Source of the DNA: Nocardioides immobilis
GTDB lineage: Bacteria; Actinomycetota; Actinomycetes; Propionibacteriales; Nocardioidaceae
DNA length: 64,000 bases
Assembly: GCF_003515065.1 (NCBI RefSeq)
Contig: NZ_QXGH01000039.1
Coordinates: forward strand, 1-64,000
Direction of reading: 5' to 3'
This document shows positions 40,948 to 47,950 of the stretch, piece by piece. How positions within the stretch are numbered: the stretch's first letter is position 1; each line of letters opens with the position of its first letter. The position numbers and the translations under genes were made by a program. Under the pieces are notes generated by a model. That model was not told the origin of the DNA. It searched no databases and worked only from the letters and a program-made list of their open reading frames with translations.

Positions 40948-41991
40948 ATGCACGTGGTCGTCACCGGAGCGACGGGGAACGTCGGGTCGCGCCTGGTCGA
41001 GCGGCTCGCCGACGATCCCGGCATCGCCCGGGTCGTCGGCGTCTCGCGACGCACGCCCACGAGCCTGCCCCATGACGTCGAGTGGCACGCGGCCGACCTC
41101 GCTGAGGGATTCCCGCGGGAGCTCCTCCGGGGCGCGGACGCCGTGATCCACCTCGCGTGGTTGTTCCAGCCGACCCGCGACCCTGCCACGACGTGGCGGG
41201 CGAACGTCGAGGGCACTGCGCGACTGCTGCAGGCGGTCTCCGACGCGAACGTCCGGACCTTCGTTCAGGCGTCCTCCGTGGGCGCGTACAGCCCCGGACC
41301 GGGACATCCCGTCGACGAGTCATGGCCGACGCACGGCATCCCGACAGCCGCGTACAGCCGGGAGAAGGCGTACGTCGAGCGGCTGCTCGACGCCTACGAG
41401 GCACGGCACCCGACGACCCGCGTGGTCCGGCTGCGGCCCGGATTCATCTTCCGCCGCGAGGCGTCGGTGCAGCAGCGACGGCTGTTCGTCGGACCGTTCG
41501 CGCCGACGAAGCTGCTCGCGACGGTGGGACCGCCGGTCCTACCGGACCCCGGGGTTACGCTCCAGGTGGTGCACACCGATGACGTGGCCGAGGCGTACCG
41601 GCTGGCGCTGGTCCGGGACGTGAAGGGCGCGTTCAACATCGCGACCGACCCCACCCTGGACATCGGGGCGATCGGACACCTGCTCGGCCGCCCGGTGGTC
41701 CGGGTGCCGCGACGTCTCACCCGCGGCGCCGTTGCCGCGGCCTGGCGCGCTCGGATCGTGCCCGCGGCACCCGGCCTCTTCGACCTGCTCGCACAGATCC
41801 CGGTGATGAAGACCGACCGCGCGCGCGACGAGCTGGGCTGGCAGCCGGAACGCGACGCCCATGCGACGTTCAAGGCGCTGTGGGAAGGCTTCCGGTCGGC
41901 GGAGGGCGGGCCCAACCCGCCGCTCGCGCCCAGCACCAGCGGTCGGTTCCGCAGCCACGAGATCAGGACCGGGATAGGCGCCCGGCCCTGA
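40948..41991 (+). CDS. NAD-dependent epimerase/dehydratase family protein
   Basis: A 347-residue extended SDR. GATGNVGSRL is the Rossmann turn; AVIHLAWLFQPTRDPATTWR and SSVGAYSPGPGHPVDE, with YSREK as the YxxxK pair, fit the family. A C-terminal substrate domain follows (FNIATDPTLDIGAIGHLLGR). Substrate is unknown. It follows the wHTH gene by 36 bases and may be in its operon. Confidence 0.8.
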   Translation: MHVVVTGATGNVGSRLVERLADDPGIARVVGVSRRTPTSLPHDVEWHAADLAEGFPRELLRGADAVIHLAWLFQPTRDPATTWRANVEGTARLLQAVSDANVRTFVQASSVGAYSPGPGHPVDESWPTHGIPTAAYSREKAYVERLLDAYEARHPTTRVVRLRPGFIFRREASVQQRRLFVGPFAPTKLLATVGPPVLPDPGVTLQVVHTDDVAEAYRLALVRDVKGAFNIATDPTLDIGAIGHLLGRPVVRVPRRLTRGAVAAAWRARIVPAAPGLFDLLAQIPVMKTDRARDELGWQPERDAHATFKALWEGFRSAEGGPNPPLAPSTSGRFRSHEIRTGIGARP

Positions 41992-42003
41992 CCTGGGTGA
42001 CTC

Positions 42004-42270
42004 CTACAGCGCGAGTGAGCGCACCGGCTGGTGCGTTCTCGCCTCGATGTCGCCGGCGGCGGTGGAGAGCAGCTCGTCGGCGAGCTCGGAGAGCGCCCGG
42101 GCAGCCGCCAGCTCGTCGCCGATCCTCGGCACCGTCTCGTCCTGCGGGTTGCGGCGGCTCCGGCCCTGGCCGTGCACCTCCGTGCCGTCGATGCTCACAG
42201 TGGCGTCAGCGACGGTGTCGTCTCCCATCTCCTCGATGTTCACCTGGACGGTCCAGGTCTTGGTGGCCAT
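42004..42270 (-). CDS. DUF1876 (dsRBD-like) protein
   Basis: An 88-residue DUF1876 protein: KTWTVQVNIEEMGDDTVADA, TVSIDGTEVHGQGRSRRNPQ and IGDELAAARALSELADELLS. Small actinobacterial protein of unknown function, double-stranded-RNA-binding-like fold by family description. GGAGGAG lies about 10 bases before ATG 42270, which is therefore preferred over ATG 42279. Confidence 0.8.
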   Translation of the reverse strand: MATKTWTVQVNIEEMGDDTVADATVSIDGTEVHGQGRSRRNPQDETVPRIGDELAAARALSELADELLSTAAGDIEARTHQPVRSLAL

Positions 42271-42297
42271 GGGGATCATCTCCTCCCGAGTGGCGGA

Positions 42298-42741
42298 TCA
42301 GTGCGCGTGCCGAGCGCGTCCTCCGAGGACCACGCCGAGCACGATCATCGCGGCTCCGAGGACGAGGTGCAGCCAGTTGTCGGCGTCGTTGAGGGGGACG
42401 AAGTTCGCCTTCTCGTGCCGGTCGACCAGGACGCCGTACAGCGCGAGGACGAGGTAGATCGCACCACCACCGAGGAGGAAGGCGCGGGCTCCTGCCCACG
42501 AGCGGGCCAGCGCCAGCCCGACCAGTCCGAACAGGAGGTGCACCACGTTGTGGAGCACCGAGACTCCGAAGACACCGAGCAGCTCGGCTCCGGACTTGTG
42601 ACCAGCCAGCTCCATCTGGTCGTAGTCGGTCGTCACGCCGGGGATGAACCCGAGGACGCCGACGAGCACGAACACGGCCGCCACCACGAGCGCGGCCTTC
42701 TGAAGGAGGGTCGCAGGTGCGACCCCTACGTCATGGGTCAT
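42298..42741 (-). CDS. DUF4383 membrane protein
   Basis: A 147-residue protein with four transmembrane helices. Family marks: FIPGVTTDYDQMELAGHKSG, LLGVFGVSVLHNVVHLLFGL (H-N-x-x-H) and NFVPLNDADNWLHLVLGAAM. Unknown function; common in actinomycetes. ATG 42741. Upstream of the DUF1876 gene by 27 bases, same strand. Confidence 0.83.
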   Translation of the reverse strand: MTHDVGVAPATLLQKAALVVAAVFVLVGVLGFIPGVTTDYDQMELAGHKSGAELLGVFGVSVLHNVVHLLFGLVGLALARSWAGARAFLLGGGAIYLVLALYGVLVDRHEKANFVPLNDADNWLHLVLGAAMIVLGVVLGGRARHAH

Positions 42742-42795
42742 GGGGATCCGGTACCCGCCGCGGGTACTCCGAGACGGGTACGACGGCCCGCGCCT

Positions 42796-43674
42796 TTACC
42801 GAGCGATCTGCTCCGCGGCATCGGCGAGGAGCTCGACGACGTGGACACCGAACTCGACGTCGAGCGGGTGACCATCGCCGGACTCCGCCGACGCGACCAG
42901 CTCCTGCGCCGCCGTACGGAACGCCTCGACGGCCATGCCCTCGGGACGGGCCGGCATCGGGAGCACCCCGTGCTCGCCCCACACCGCGGCGTCGAACCCG
43001 ATCGCCGCGGGGGGCGCGAACGCGGAGAGCGTCGCCGTACTCGTGGCGCCGGACGCGTGGCCGAACGTCAGCACCACCAGGTCGAGCTCTCCCCCGGCGG
43101 CCCGGACGGTCTCGATCGGGCCGAGAGCGGCCGTCAGCGTCGAGATCGCGTGGGGGCCGATGTCCCAGAGTGCCCCCTGCTCGCGGCGCCACGGCGAAGC
43201 ACCGAAGGGGTTCCCCTCCACCTGCAGCGCGCTGAGCCAGCGGAGCCAGCCGCCGCGCCAGCCACCGCTCTCCTGGACCTCGGCGAACCACGCGCGCTGC
43301 GCCTCGATGAACCGGTCGGTGAAGAACACCACCGAGGCGACGCCGGCCGCGGCGACGGCGTCCCGGACCGCCCGCGCTCGCGCGGGATCGGTCGCGACCG
43401 GCTTCTCGAGCAGCAGGTGCCGACCGGCCGCCGCGACCCCGAGCGCCAGCTCGGCCTGGACGTCCGGCGGTACGGCGAACGCGATCGCGTCCACGTCCGC
43501 GACGAGCGCGTCGAGATCGGCGTACGGGCGGGCGTCGAGGGCGGTCGCGAGCGCTGACGAACGGTCCTCCGACCGCCCCCAGACGCCCGCGAGCTCGATG
43601 CCTGGTGCGGCGGCAAGAGCCGGGCCGTGGACACGTTGTGCCCACGGCCCGGTGCCGATCAGTCCGAATCGCAT
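42796..43674 (-). CDS. Gfo/Idh/MocA-family oxidoreductase
   Basis: A 292-residue NAD(P)-dependent oxidoreductase: LIGTGPWAQRVHGPALAAAP is the Rossmann turn and HLLLEKPVATDPARARAVRD carries the EKP catalytic motif with Lys. GALWDIGPHAISTLTAALG gives the DxGxH segment. Acts on a sugar or related polyol; unknown substrate. ATG 43674. It ends near a DUF4383 gene and shares the strand with alkB upstream. Confidence 0.85.
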   Translation of the reverse strand: MRFGLIGTGPWAQRVHGPALAAAPGIELAGVWGRSEDRSSALATALDARPYADLDALVADVDAIAFAVPPDVQAELALGVAAAGRHLLLEKPVATDPARARAVRDAVAAAGVASVVFFTDRFIEAQRAWFAEVQESGGWRGGWLRWLSALQVEGNPFGASPWRREQGALWDIGPHAISTLTAALGPIETVRAAGGELDLVVLTFGHASGATSTATLSAFAPPAAIGFDAAVWGEHGVLPMPARPEGMAVEAFRTAAQELVASAESGDGHPLDVEFGVHVVELLADAAEQIAR

Positions 43675-43700
43675 GCGCCCACTCTGGCGCACTGCCGGCG

Positions 43701-45212
43701 TCAGCCGGTGCGGACCTCCAGGCTCTCGGCGTCGACCGGGACGAAGTCGACCTTCTCGCGCACGCCGCAGTCGGGGCAGCACCAGTCGTCGGGGATCTCG
43801 TTCCACGCCGTACCAGCGGCGAAGCCCTCGTGCTCGTCGCCCGCCGCGACCTCGTAGACGTAGGAGCAGCCGGGGCACTTGGCGGCCAGGACCTCGGTCT
43901 GGAAGTCCTGCACGGTGACGTCGTCGGCGATCGAGAGCTCGTGCTCGACCGCGCCGTACCGGGCGTAGTACTTCGCCTGCTTGCGCGGCTGGATGTTGGC
44001 CAGCGTCACGTCGCCGCCCAGGTGCGCCACGACCTTCTTGTCCATGACCCCGCGCCACAGCGGCGGGACCAGGGCCATCACGATGCAGCCGGCGTAGCCC
44101 ATCGGCAGGGTCGGCGACTCGTCGAAGGCGCGCAGCGTCTGGTAGCGACGAGTGGGGTTCGCGTGGTGGTCGCTGTGCCGCTGCAGGTGGTAGAGGAACA
44201 CGTTCGTGACGATGTTGTTGCTGTTCCACGAGTGCGACGGGTTGACCCGCTCGTAGCGCTGCTTGCCCTCCGGGCCGACCTTCTGCCGCAGCATGCCGTA
44301 GTGCTCCAGGAAGTTGACCACCTCGAGCAGGGAGAAGCCGACGACCGCCTGCAGCAGGAGGTACGGCGCGATCCCCCACCCGAAGATCGCGATCAGACCG
44401 CCGAACAGCACGACCGACATCAGCCAGGCGTTGAGCACGTCGTTGCCGAGGTGGAACGGGTGGGTGTCCTTGCGGCGGTAGCGCTTGGACTCGAGCTCCC
44501 AAGCACTCCGCAGCGAGCCCGCGACCGTGCGCGGCCAGAACTGGTAGAAGTTCTCACCCAGCCGGGAGGAAGCCGGGTCCTCCGGCGTCGCGACCCGGAC
44601 GTGGTGGCCGCGGTTGTGCTCGATGTAGAAGTGGCCGTAGAAGCTCTGCGCGAGCGCGATCTTGGACAGCCAGCGCTCGTTGGCCTCGCGCTTGTGGCCC
44701 AGCTCGTGGGCGGTGTTGATGCCGATGCCGGCGATGCAGCCGATCGACAGCGCGAGGCCGATCTTGTCGACCAGCGACAGGTCGAGGTCGGCGACCAGCT
44801 TCGGGCTGACCGTGTCGGCGATCCAGCCAGTCGTGCCGACCAGGTCAGCGGTCCACGTCAGCGGGTTGATCCCGGCGATCATCGCCATCGCGGCGAACAG
44901 GCCGAGGTACTGGATCGGCAGGTACACGTAGGTGATCCAGCGGTAGTACTTGTCGTTCTCGAGCGCCTCGATCAGGTCGTCCGGCGGGTTCTCGGAGTCG
45001 AGGCCGATCGTGACGTCGAGGATCGGGATGATGACGAAGACCAGGATCGGCCCCAGCCAGAGCGCCGCACTCCACCCGAGCAGCGTGTAGCCGGCGAACG
45101 CGAGGAACGCGATGCTCGGCACTACCAGACCGAGCAGCCACAGGTAGCGCTTCTTGTCCTTCCAGTCGGACGTGCTGGTCGAGACCGTCTGTTCCATGCT
45201 CGAAGTCGTCAT
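43701..45212 (-). CDS. alkB: Alkane 1-monooxygenase AlkB fused to rubredoxin
   Basis: A 503-residue integral-membrane di-iron alkane hydroxylase with its rubredoxin as a C-terminal domain, as in Dietzia and Nocardioides CF8. Histidine boxes: HELGH (169-173), EHNRGHH (198-204), NFLEHYGML (300-308) and LQRHSDHH (343-350). Rubredoxin Cys446, 449, 479 and 482 (CPGC, CPDC). Six hydrophobic helices. Converts n-alkanes to 1-alkanols. ATG 45212 follows AAGGAGG. Divergent from the XRE-TPR regulator, which probably controls it. Confidence 0.95.
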   Translation of the reverse strand: MTTSSMEQTVSTSTSDWKDKKRYLWLLGLVVPSIAFLAFAGYTLLGWSAALWLGPILVFVIIPILDVTIGLDSENPPDDLIEALENDKYYRWITYVYLPIQYLGLFAAMAMIAGINPLTWTADLVGTTGWIADTVSPKLVADLDLSLVDKIGLALSIGCIAGIGINTAHELGHKREANERWLSKIALAQSFYGHFYIEHNRGHHVRVATPEDPASSRLGENFYQFWPRTVAGSLRSAWELESKRYRRKDTHPFHLGNDVLNAWLMSVVLFGGLIAIFGWGIAPYLLLQAVVGFSLLEVVNFLEHYGMLRQKVGPEGKQRYERVNPSHSWNSNNIVTNVFLYHLQRHSDHHANPTRRYQTLRAFDESPTLPMGYAGCIVMALVPPLWRGVMDKKVVAHLGGDVTLANIQPRKQAKYYARYGAVEHELSIADDVTVQDFQTEVLAAKCPGCSYVYEVAAGDEHEGFAAGTAWNEIPDDWCCPDCGVREKVDFVPVDAESLEVRTG

Positions 45213-45270
45213 CGACTCGTCGCCTCCTTCGCGGGCCGCTCGTTGCGGCCATGTCGTCGAACTTGACATG

Positions 45271-45299
45271 AGGCTACCTTTTGTAAAGCAGGTTGACAA
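45271..45299 (-). promoter_or_regulatory. Probable alkB promoter
   Basis: On the minus strand TTGTCA (45299-45294) and TAGCCT (45276-45271) are separated by 17 bases, a good -35/-10 pair. Transcription would start near 45264, about 50 bases before the alkB start. The -35 lies in the left arm of the TTGACAA/TTGTCAA inverted repeat, so a repressor there would block it. Confidence 0.55.
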
Positions 45300-45317
45300 G
45301 TGGGGATGATTTGTCAA
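45293..45317. promoter_or_regulatory. Inverted repeat over the alkB -35 element
   Basis: TTGACAA (45293-45299) and TTGTCAA (45311-45317) are perfect arms with an 11-base spacer in the alkB-regulator intergenic region. Overlap with the predicted alkB -35 box suggests repression of alkB. Binder unknown; the adjacent XRE protein is the obvious candidate. Confidence 0.5.
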
Positions 45318-45342
45318 AAAGGTCAAATTTCGAGTTCGGATA

Positions 45343-45400
45343 AGTCACCAGGAGGTGACTTTGACCGAAATCGCCCCTTGTGGGTCACAATGAGTCACAT
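45343..45400. promoter_or_regulatory. GTCAC-type operator cluster upstream of the XRE-TPR gene
   Basis: AGTCACC (45343-45349) and GGTGACT (45354-45360) form a perfect inverted repeat. Further on, GTCACAATGAGTCACAT (45384-45400) holds two GTCACA copies 10 bases apart, overlapping the ATG at 45390. The same GTCACA-N4-GTCACAT layout recurs at 46964-46980, ahead of the peptide gene, suggesting one regulator acts at both places. Confidence 0.5.
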
Positions 45401-46757
45401 GCATGCGAGCAATGTGGAACTCCTGCACGCCGTCGACCTGACGGCGCTGGGTTCGCGCGTGCGCGCCGCACGGGTCGCGAAGGGCTGGACGCAGTCCGAC
45501 CTGGCGGGCAAGGAGATCTCCGTCGGCTACGTCTCGCGGATCGAGAGCGGATCCCGCCGACCCAACCTCTCGGTGTTGACCAGTCTTGCCTCCCGCCTCG
45601 GCACCCCGATCGAGCAGCTGCTCCAGGGCGTCACCGCGACCCAGTACGACGAGATCCGGCTCGGCCTCGACTACGCCGAGCTCGCGCTCGAGTCCGGCGA
45701 AGGCACCGATGCCGAGCGTCAGGCCCAGAAGTTCCTCTCGCTCGCCCTCCAGTCGTCCCTGGACGAGCTCGCTTGCCGCGGGCGCTACCTGTACGCCCGC
45801 GCCCTGGAGTCGAACGGCGACCTCGATGCCGCGATCATCCAGCTCGAAGAGCTGGTCGAGAGCGCCTCCGGACCGATGATCATCGCTGCCGGAATCGCGC
45901 TCAGCCGCTGTTACCGGGACACGGGGGATCTCTCTCTCGCGATCGAGGTCGGCGACCGACTCGAGGTTCGCATCAACGAGGCGGGTCTCGGCCAGACAGA
46001 CGAAGCCGTCCAGTTCGCCGTCAACATCGCTGGCGCGCACATCATCCGGGGTGACCTGCACAAAGCGTCCCGAATCTGCACCGAAGCCATCCGCCGCGCA
46101 GATGAGTTGTCGTCGTCCCACGCCCGCGCGGGCGCCTACTGGAACGCGAGTCTCGTGGCAGCCGAGCGAGGCGACATCGCGACGGCCGCTCCACTCGCTT
46201 CGCGGGCGCTCGCCCTCCTCACCGAGGGCAACGACAGCCGCAACCTCGCGCGGCTGCGGGCACAGCTCGGCGAGCTCCAGCTGCAGATGGACCCACCGGA
46301 GATCGACGAGGCACGCGACAACCTCTGCCGAGCACGCGAAGAGATGACCAACTCGAGCGCCAGCGAGATCGACATCGCGCTCGCCGACATCCGCATCGCG
46401 CAATCGCACCTGCTGGCAGGCGAGCCGGCGCGGGCGCTCGAGATGGTGGTCGTGGCACAGGAGTCGGTCAGCCACCGCGCGGTCAACGCTCATGCGGAGG
46501 CGTTGGTGGTGCGCGGCCAGGCGTTGGCCGCACTGAATCGTCCTACCGAAGCCCATGCGGCGTACGTCGAGTCGATGCACGTCCTGACGGCAGCAGGGGC
46601 CGACAGATCCGTCGCTCAGATGTGGTTCGAGCTCGCTGATCTGATGGAAGAGGCAGGAGACCTCGATAGAGCCCGCGAGGCCTACCGGAACGCAGCAGCC
46701 ACCACAGGCTTGACGTCACGCCGTCGCGCGGCGCGCCAGATACCGGCTCGACTATGA
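45390..46757 (+). CDS. XRE-family HTH regulator with TPR domain, divergent from alkB
   Basis: A 455-residue regulator. The N-terminal XRE HTH is GSRVRAARVAKGWTQSDLAG with VGYVSRIESGSRRPNLSVLT; from about 100 onward come tandem helical pairs of TPR type (ALESNGDLDAAIIQLEELVE; IALSRCYRDTGDLSLAIEVG; DLMEEAGDLDRAREAYRNAA). This is the RRNPP-like architecture (HTH plus TPR, as in PlcR/NprR/Rgg), in which the TPR binds a secreted peptide. It faces alkB divergently and ends 13 bases from the convergent small secreted peptide gene at 46771. Alternative starts: ATG 45399. Confidence 0.8.
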   Translation: MSHMHASNVELLHAVDLTALGSRVRAARVAKGWTQSDLAGKEISVGYVSRIESGSRRPNLSVLTSLASRLGTPIEQLLQGVTATQYDEIRLGLDYAELALESGEGTDAERQAQKFLSLALQSSLDELACRGRYLYARALESNGDLDAAIIQLEELVESASGPMIIAAGIALSRCYRDTGDLSLAIEVGDRLEVRINEAGLGQTDEAVQFAVNIAGAHIIRGDLHKASRICTEAIRRADELSSSHARAGAYWNASLVAAERGDIATAAPLASRALALLTEGNDSRNLARLRAQLGELQLQMDPPEIDEARDNLCRAREEMTNSSASEIDIALADIRIAQSHLLAGEPARALEMVVVAQESVSHRAVNAHAEALVVRGQALAALNRPTEAHAAYVESMHVLTAAGADRSVAQMWFELADLMEEAGDLDRAREAYRNAAATTGLTSRRRAARQIPARL

Positions 46758-46770
46758 AGCCGGCGAGGTG

Positions 46771-46896
46771 TCAGCAGCAGACCCAGGTCTTCTGAACGGG
46801 AGCGGGCGCCTTGGCGTCAGCCGGTGCGGCCATCCCGACGGTGGTGGCCAGTGCCGCAACGAGGCCTGCGATCGCGAGCTTGAACGTCTTGTTCAT
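46771..46896 (-). CDS. Small secreted peptide ending in WVCC
   Basis: A 41-residue precursor. Residues 1-28 form a signal peptide (MNKTFKLAIAGLVAALATTV core, APADA cleavage site), leaving a 13-residue mature peptide KAPAPVQKTWVCC. The ribosome site GGGGGAGAG precedes ATG 46896; a longer frame upstream has no signal peptide logic and is rejected. Convergent to, and 13 bases from, the XRE-TPR gene. A Trp-Val-Cys-Cys C-terminus on an exported short peptide suggests disulfide, lipid or pheromone-type use. Possible signal for the TPR receptor (inference). Confidence 0.65.
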   Translation of the reverse strand: MNKTFKLAIAGLVAALATTVGMAAPADAKAPAPVQKTWVCC

Positions 46897-46929
46897 GAAT
46901 CTCTCCCCCTGCTTGGAGCGATGAGGTCC

Positions 46930-46951
46930 GAGTTCGAAGATTTTCGAACTC
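46930..46951. promoter_or_regulatory. Inverted repeat upstream of the peptide gene
   Basis: GAGTTCGAA (46930-46938) and TTCGAACTC (46943-46951) are perfect 9-base arms around GATT. It lies 34 bases upstream of the secreted peptide start, in its likely promoter or leader, and may be an operator or an RNA hairpin. Confidence 0.5.
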
Positions 46952-46963
46952 TGGACAAACTCT

Positions 46964-46980
46964 GTCACATTCGGTCACAT
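46964..46980. promoter_or_regulatory. Tandem GTCACA repeats shared with the regulator promoter
   Basis: GTCACATTCGGTCACAT: two GTCACA copies in direct orientation with a 10-base period, matching GTCACAATGAGTCACAT at 45384-45400 at 13 of 17 positions, with identity in both hexamers. The site lies between the peptide start (46896) and the 6C RNA promoter (about 47000), so it could serve either. Confidence 0.5.
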
Positions 46981-47006
46981 TGGCAAGTCAAATCTGTGCT
47001 AGCGTT

Positions 47007-47160
47007 TCCGTCATCGGAACTCAGAACGGTCCCGGTGGTCGTCGCAAGTGCTCCCCCCACAGGCGTTCGACCGCTAGGATCAGGCGTTTCGGCCGGGCTA
47101 TTCCCCCAGTCCGGAGATCGATCCCCTGCCGTTGGAGCCGGCAGGGGATCGACAGTTTTT
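47007..47160 (+). ncRNA. 6C-type small RNA
   Basis: The plus strand carries a stem with loop containing six C residues (47053-47058) closed by GGTCG-CGC / GCG-CGACC pairing, then a second short stem CCGGGCT/AGTCCGG whose loop has five C (47103-47107), then a GC-rich terminator. Two C-rich hairpins and a terminator are the definition of the actinobacterial 6C RNA. A TAGCGT -10-like element precedes it at about 47000-47005, so the 5' end is near 47007-47012. Second loop has one C less than consensus. Confidence 0.75.
47119..47160 (+). terminator. Factor-independent terminator of the 6C RNA
   Basis: A perfect 13-bp stem (47119-47131 with 47139-47151, CGATCCCCTGCCG and complement) with loop TTGGAGC, followed by GACAGTTTTT. 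The T-run lies on the plus-strand side, so it ends the 6C RNA rather than the minus-strand mntP transcript. Confidence 0.85.
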
Positions 47161-47217
47161 GGGCACCGTTTCCGATAACGGACCGCCGTCCGCCACGACT
47201 CCGGCGGGCTCGCAGCC

Positions 47218-47778
47218 TCAGCCGATGAGGTGGTCGAGCAGGATCCGCAGGCCGATCGCGACCAGGATCACGCCGCCGACCAGCTCCGCCCAGCGGCCGA
47301 GCCGCTCCCCCACCCGGGCGCCGATGAAGACGGCTCCGAGCGACAGCACGGCGGTGATGACACCGATGACCGTGACGGCCGGGGCGACGTCGACCTCGAG
47401 CACGCCGAAGGTGACGCCGACGGCCGCGGCGTCGATCGAGGTCGCGATCGCGAGGGGCGTCACGGTCCGGAGGGTGACGAGCGACGTCACCCCGTGATCG
47501 TCGTCGTCCTCGAACGACTCCTTGATCATGTGCGCGCCGATCAGGGCGAGCATGCCGAACGCGATCCACGGCGTCGCGGCGCTGACGGTGTCGGCGAACC
47601 TGAACGCCAGGGCCCAGCCGAGCACGGGCATGAGCGCCTGGAAGAGGCCGAACATCCCTGCCAGGAACAGCGCGTCGCGCCAGCTCGGGCGACGCAGCCG
47701 GAGACCTTCGGCGAGAGACACCGCGACGGCGTCCATCGCCAGGGCGAACGCCAGTACGACGACCTCGGCTGGAGTCAC
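47218..47778 (-). CDS. mntP: Manganese efflux pump MntP
   Basis: A 186-residue six-helix Mn2+ exporter. Conserved: VVVLAFALAMDAVAVSLAEG (DAxAVS), ALFLAGMFGLFQALMPVLGW, and a second half with ATSIDAAAVGVTFGVLEV (SIDAxAVG), the internal duplication typical of MntP. GTG 47778 is chosen because family similarity begins there; an upstream ATG 47874 would add 32 Arg/Pro-rich residues and place the leader hairpin in coding sequence. A strong hairpin lies in its leader. Confidence 0.88.
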   Translation of the reverse strand: MTPAEVVVLAFALAMDAVAVSLAEGLRLRRPSWRDALFLAGMFGLFQALMPVLGWALAFRFADTVSAATPWIAFGMLALIGAHMIKESFEDDDDHGVTSLVTLRTVTPLAIATSIDAAAVGVTFGVLEVDVAPAVTVIGVITAVLSLGAVFIGARVGERLGRWAELVGGVILVAIGLRILLDHLIG

Positions 47779-47841
47779 GAGAGAACCGTCCTGGGGAGCA
47801 GCTGCCGGAGCGTCAGGCCGCCGCAATCTCGGGGAAATAGG

Positions 47842-47883
47842 CGTCGGGCCGTGACCTCTGGGGGGGTCGGCCACGGCCCGACG
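47842..47883 (-). promoter_or_regulatory. Hairpin with C7 loop in the mntP leader
   Basis: CGTCGGGCCGTG (47842-47853) and CACGGCCCGACG (47872-47883) are perfect 12-base arms. On the mntP strand the loop contains seven consecutive C. It lies between a possible TAATGA -10 element (about 47893) and the start codon at 47778. The usual yybP-ykoY manganese riboswitch core is not recognisable. No T-run follows. Confidence 0.45.
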
Positions 47884-47950
47884 ACCCCATCATTACACAC
47901 CCGTCCTGGGAACCTGTCATCCCCCTCGGCACGTGGAATGTCCGCGACGA

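Noticed and set aside
46897..47220. A yybP-ykoY riboswitch for mntP in this interval
   Set aside because: The interval is downstream of mntP, not upstream, and carries the 6C RNA on the other strand.
47840..47890. The GC-rich hairpin as a terminator
   Set aside because: No T-run on either strand; it lies in a 5' leader and not after a gene.
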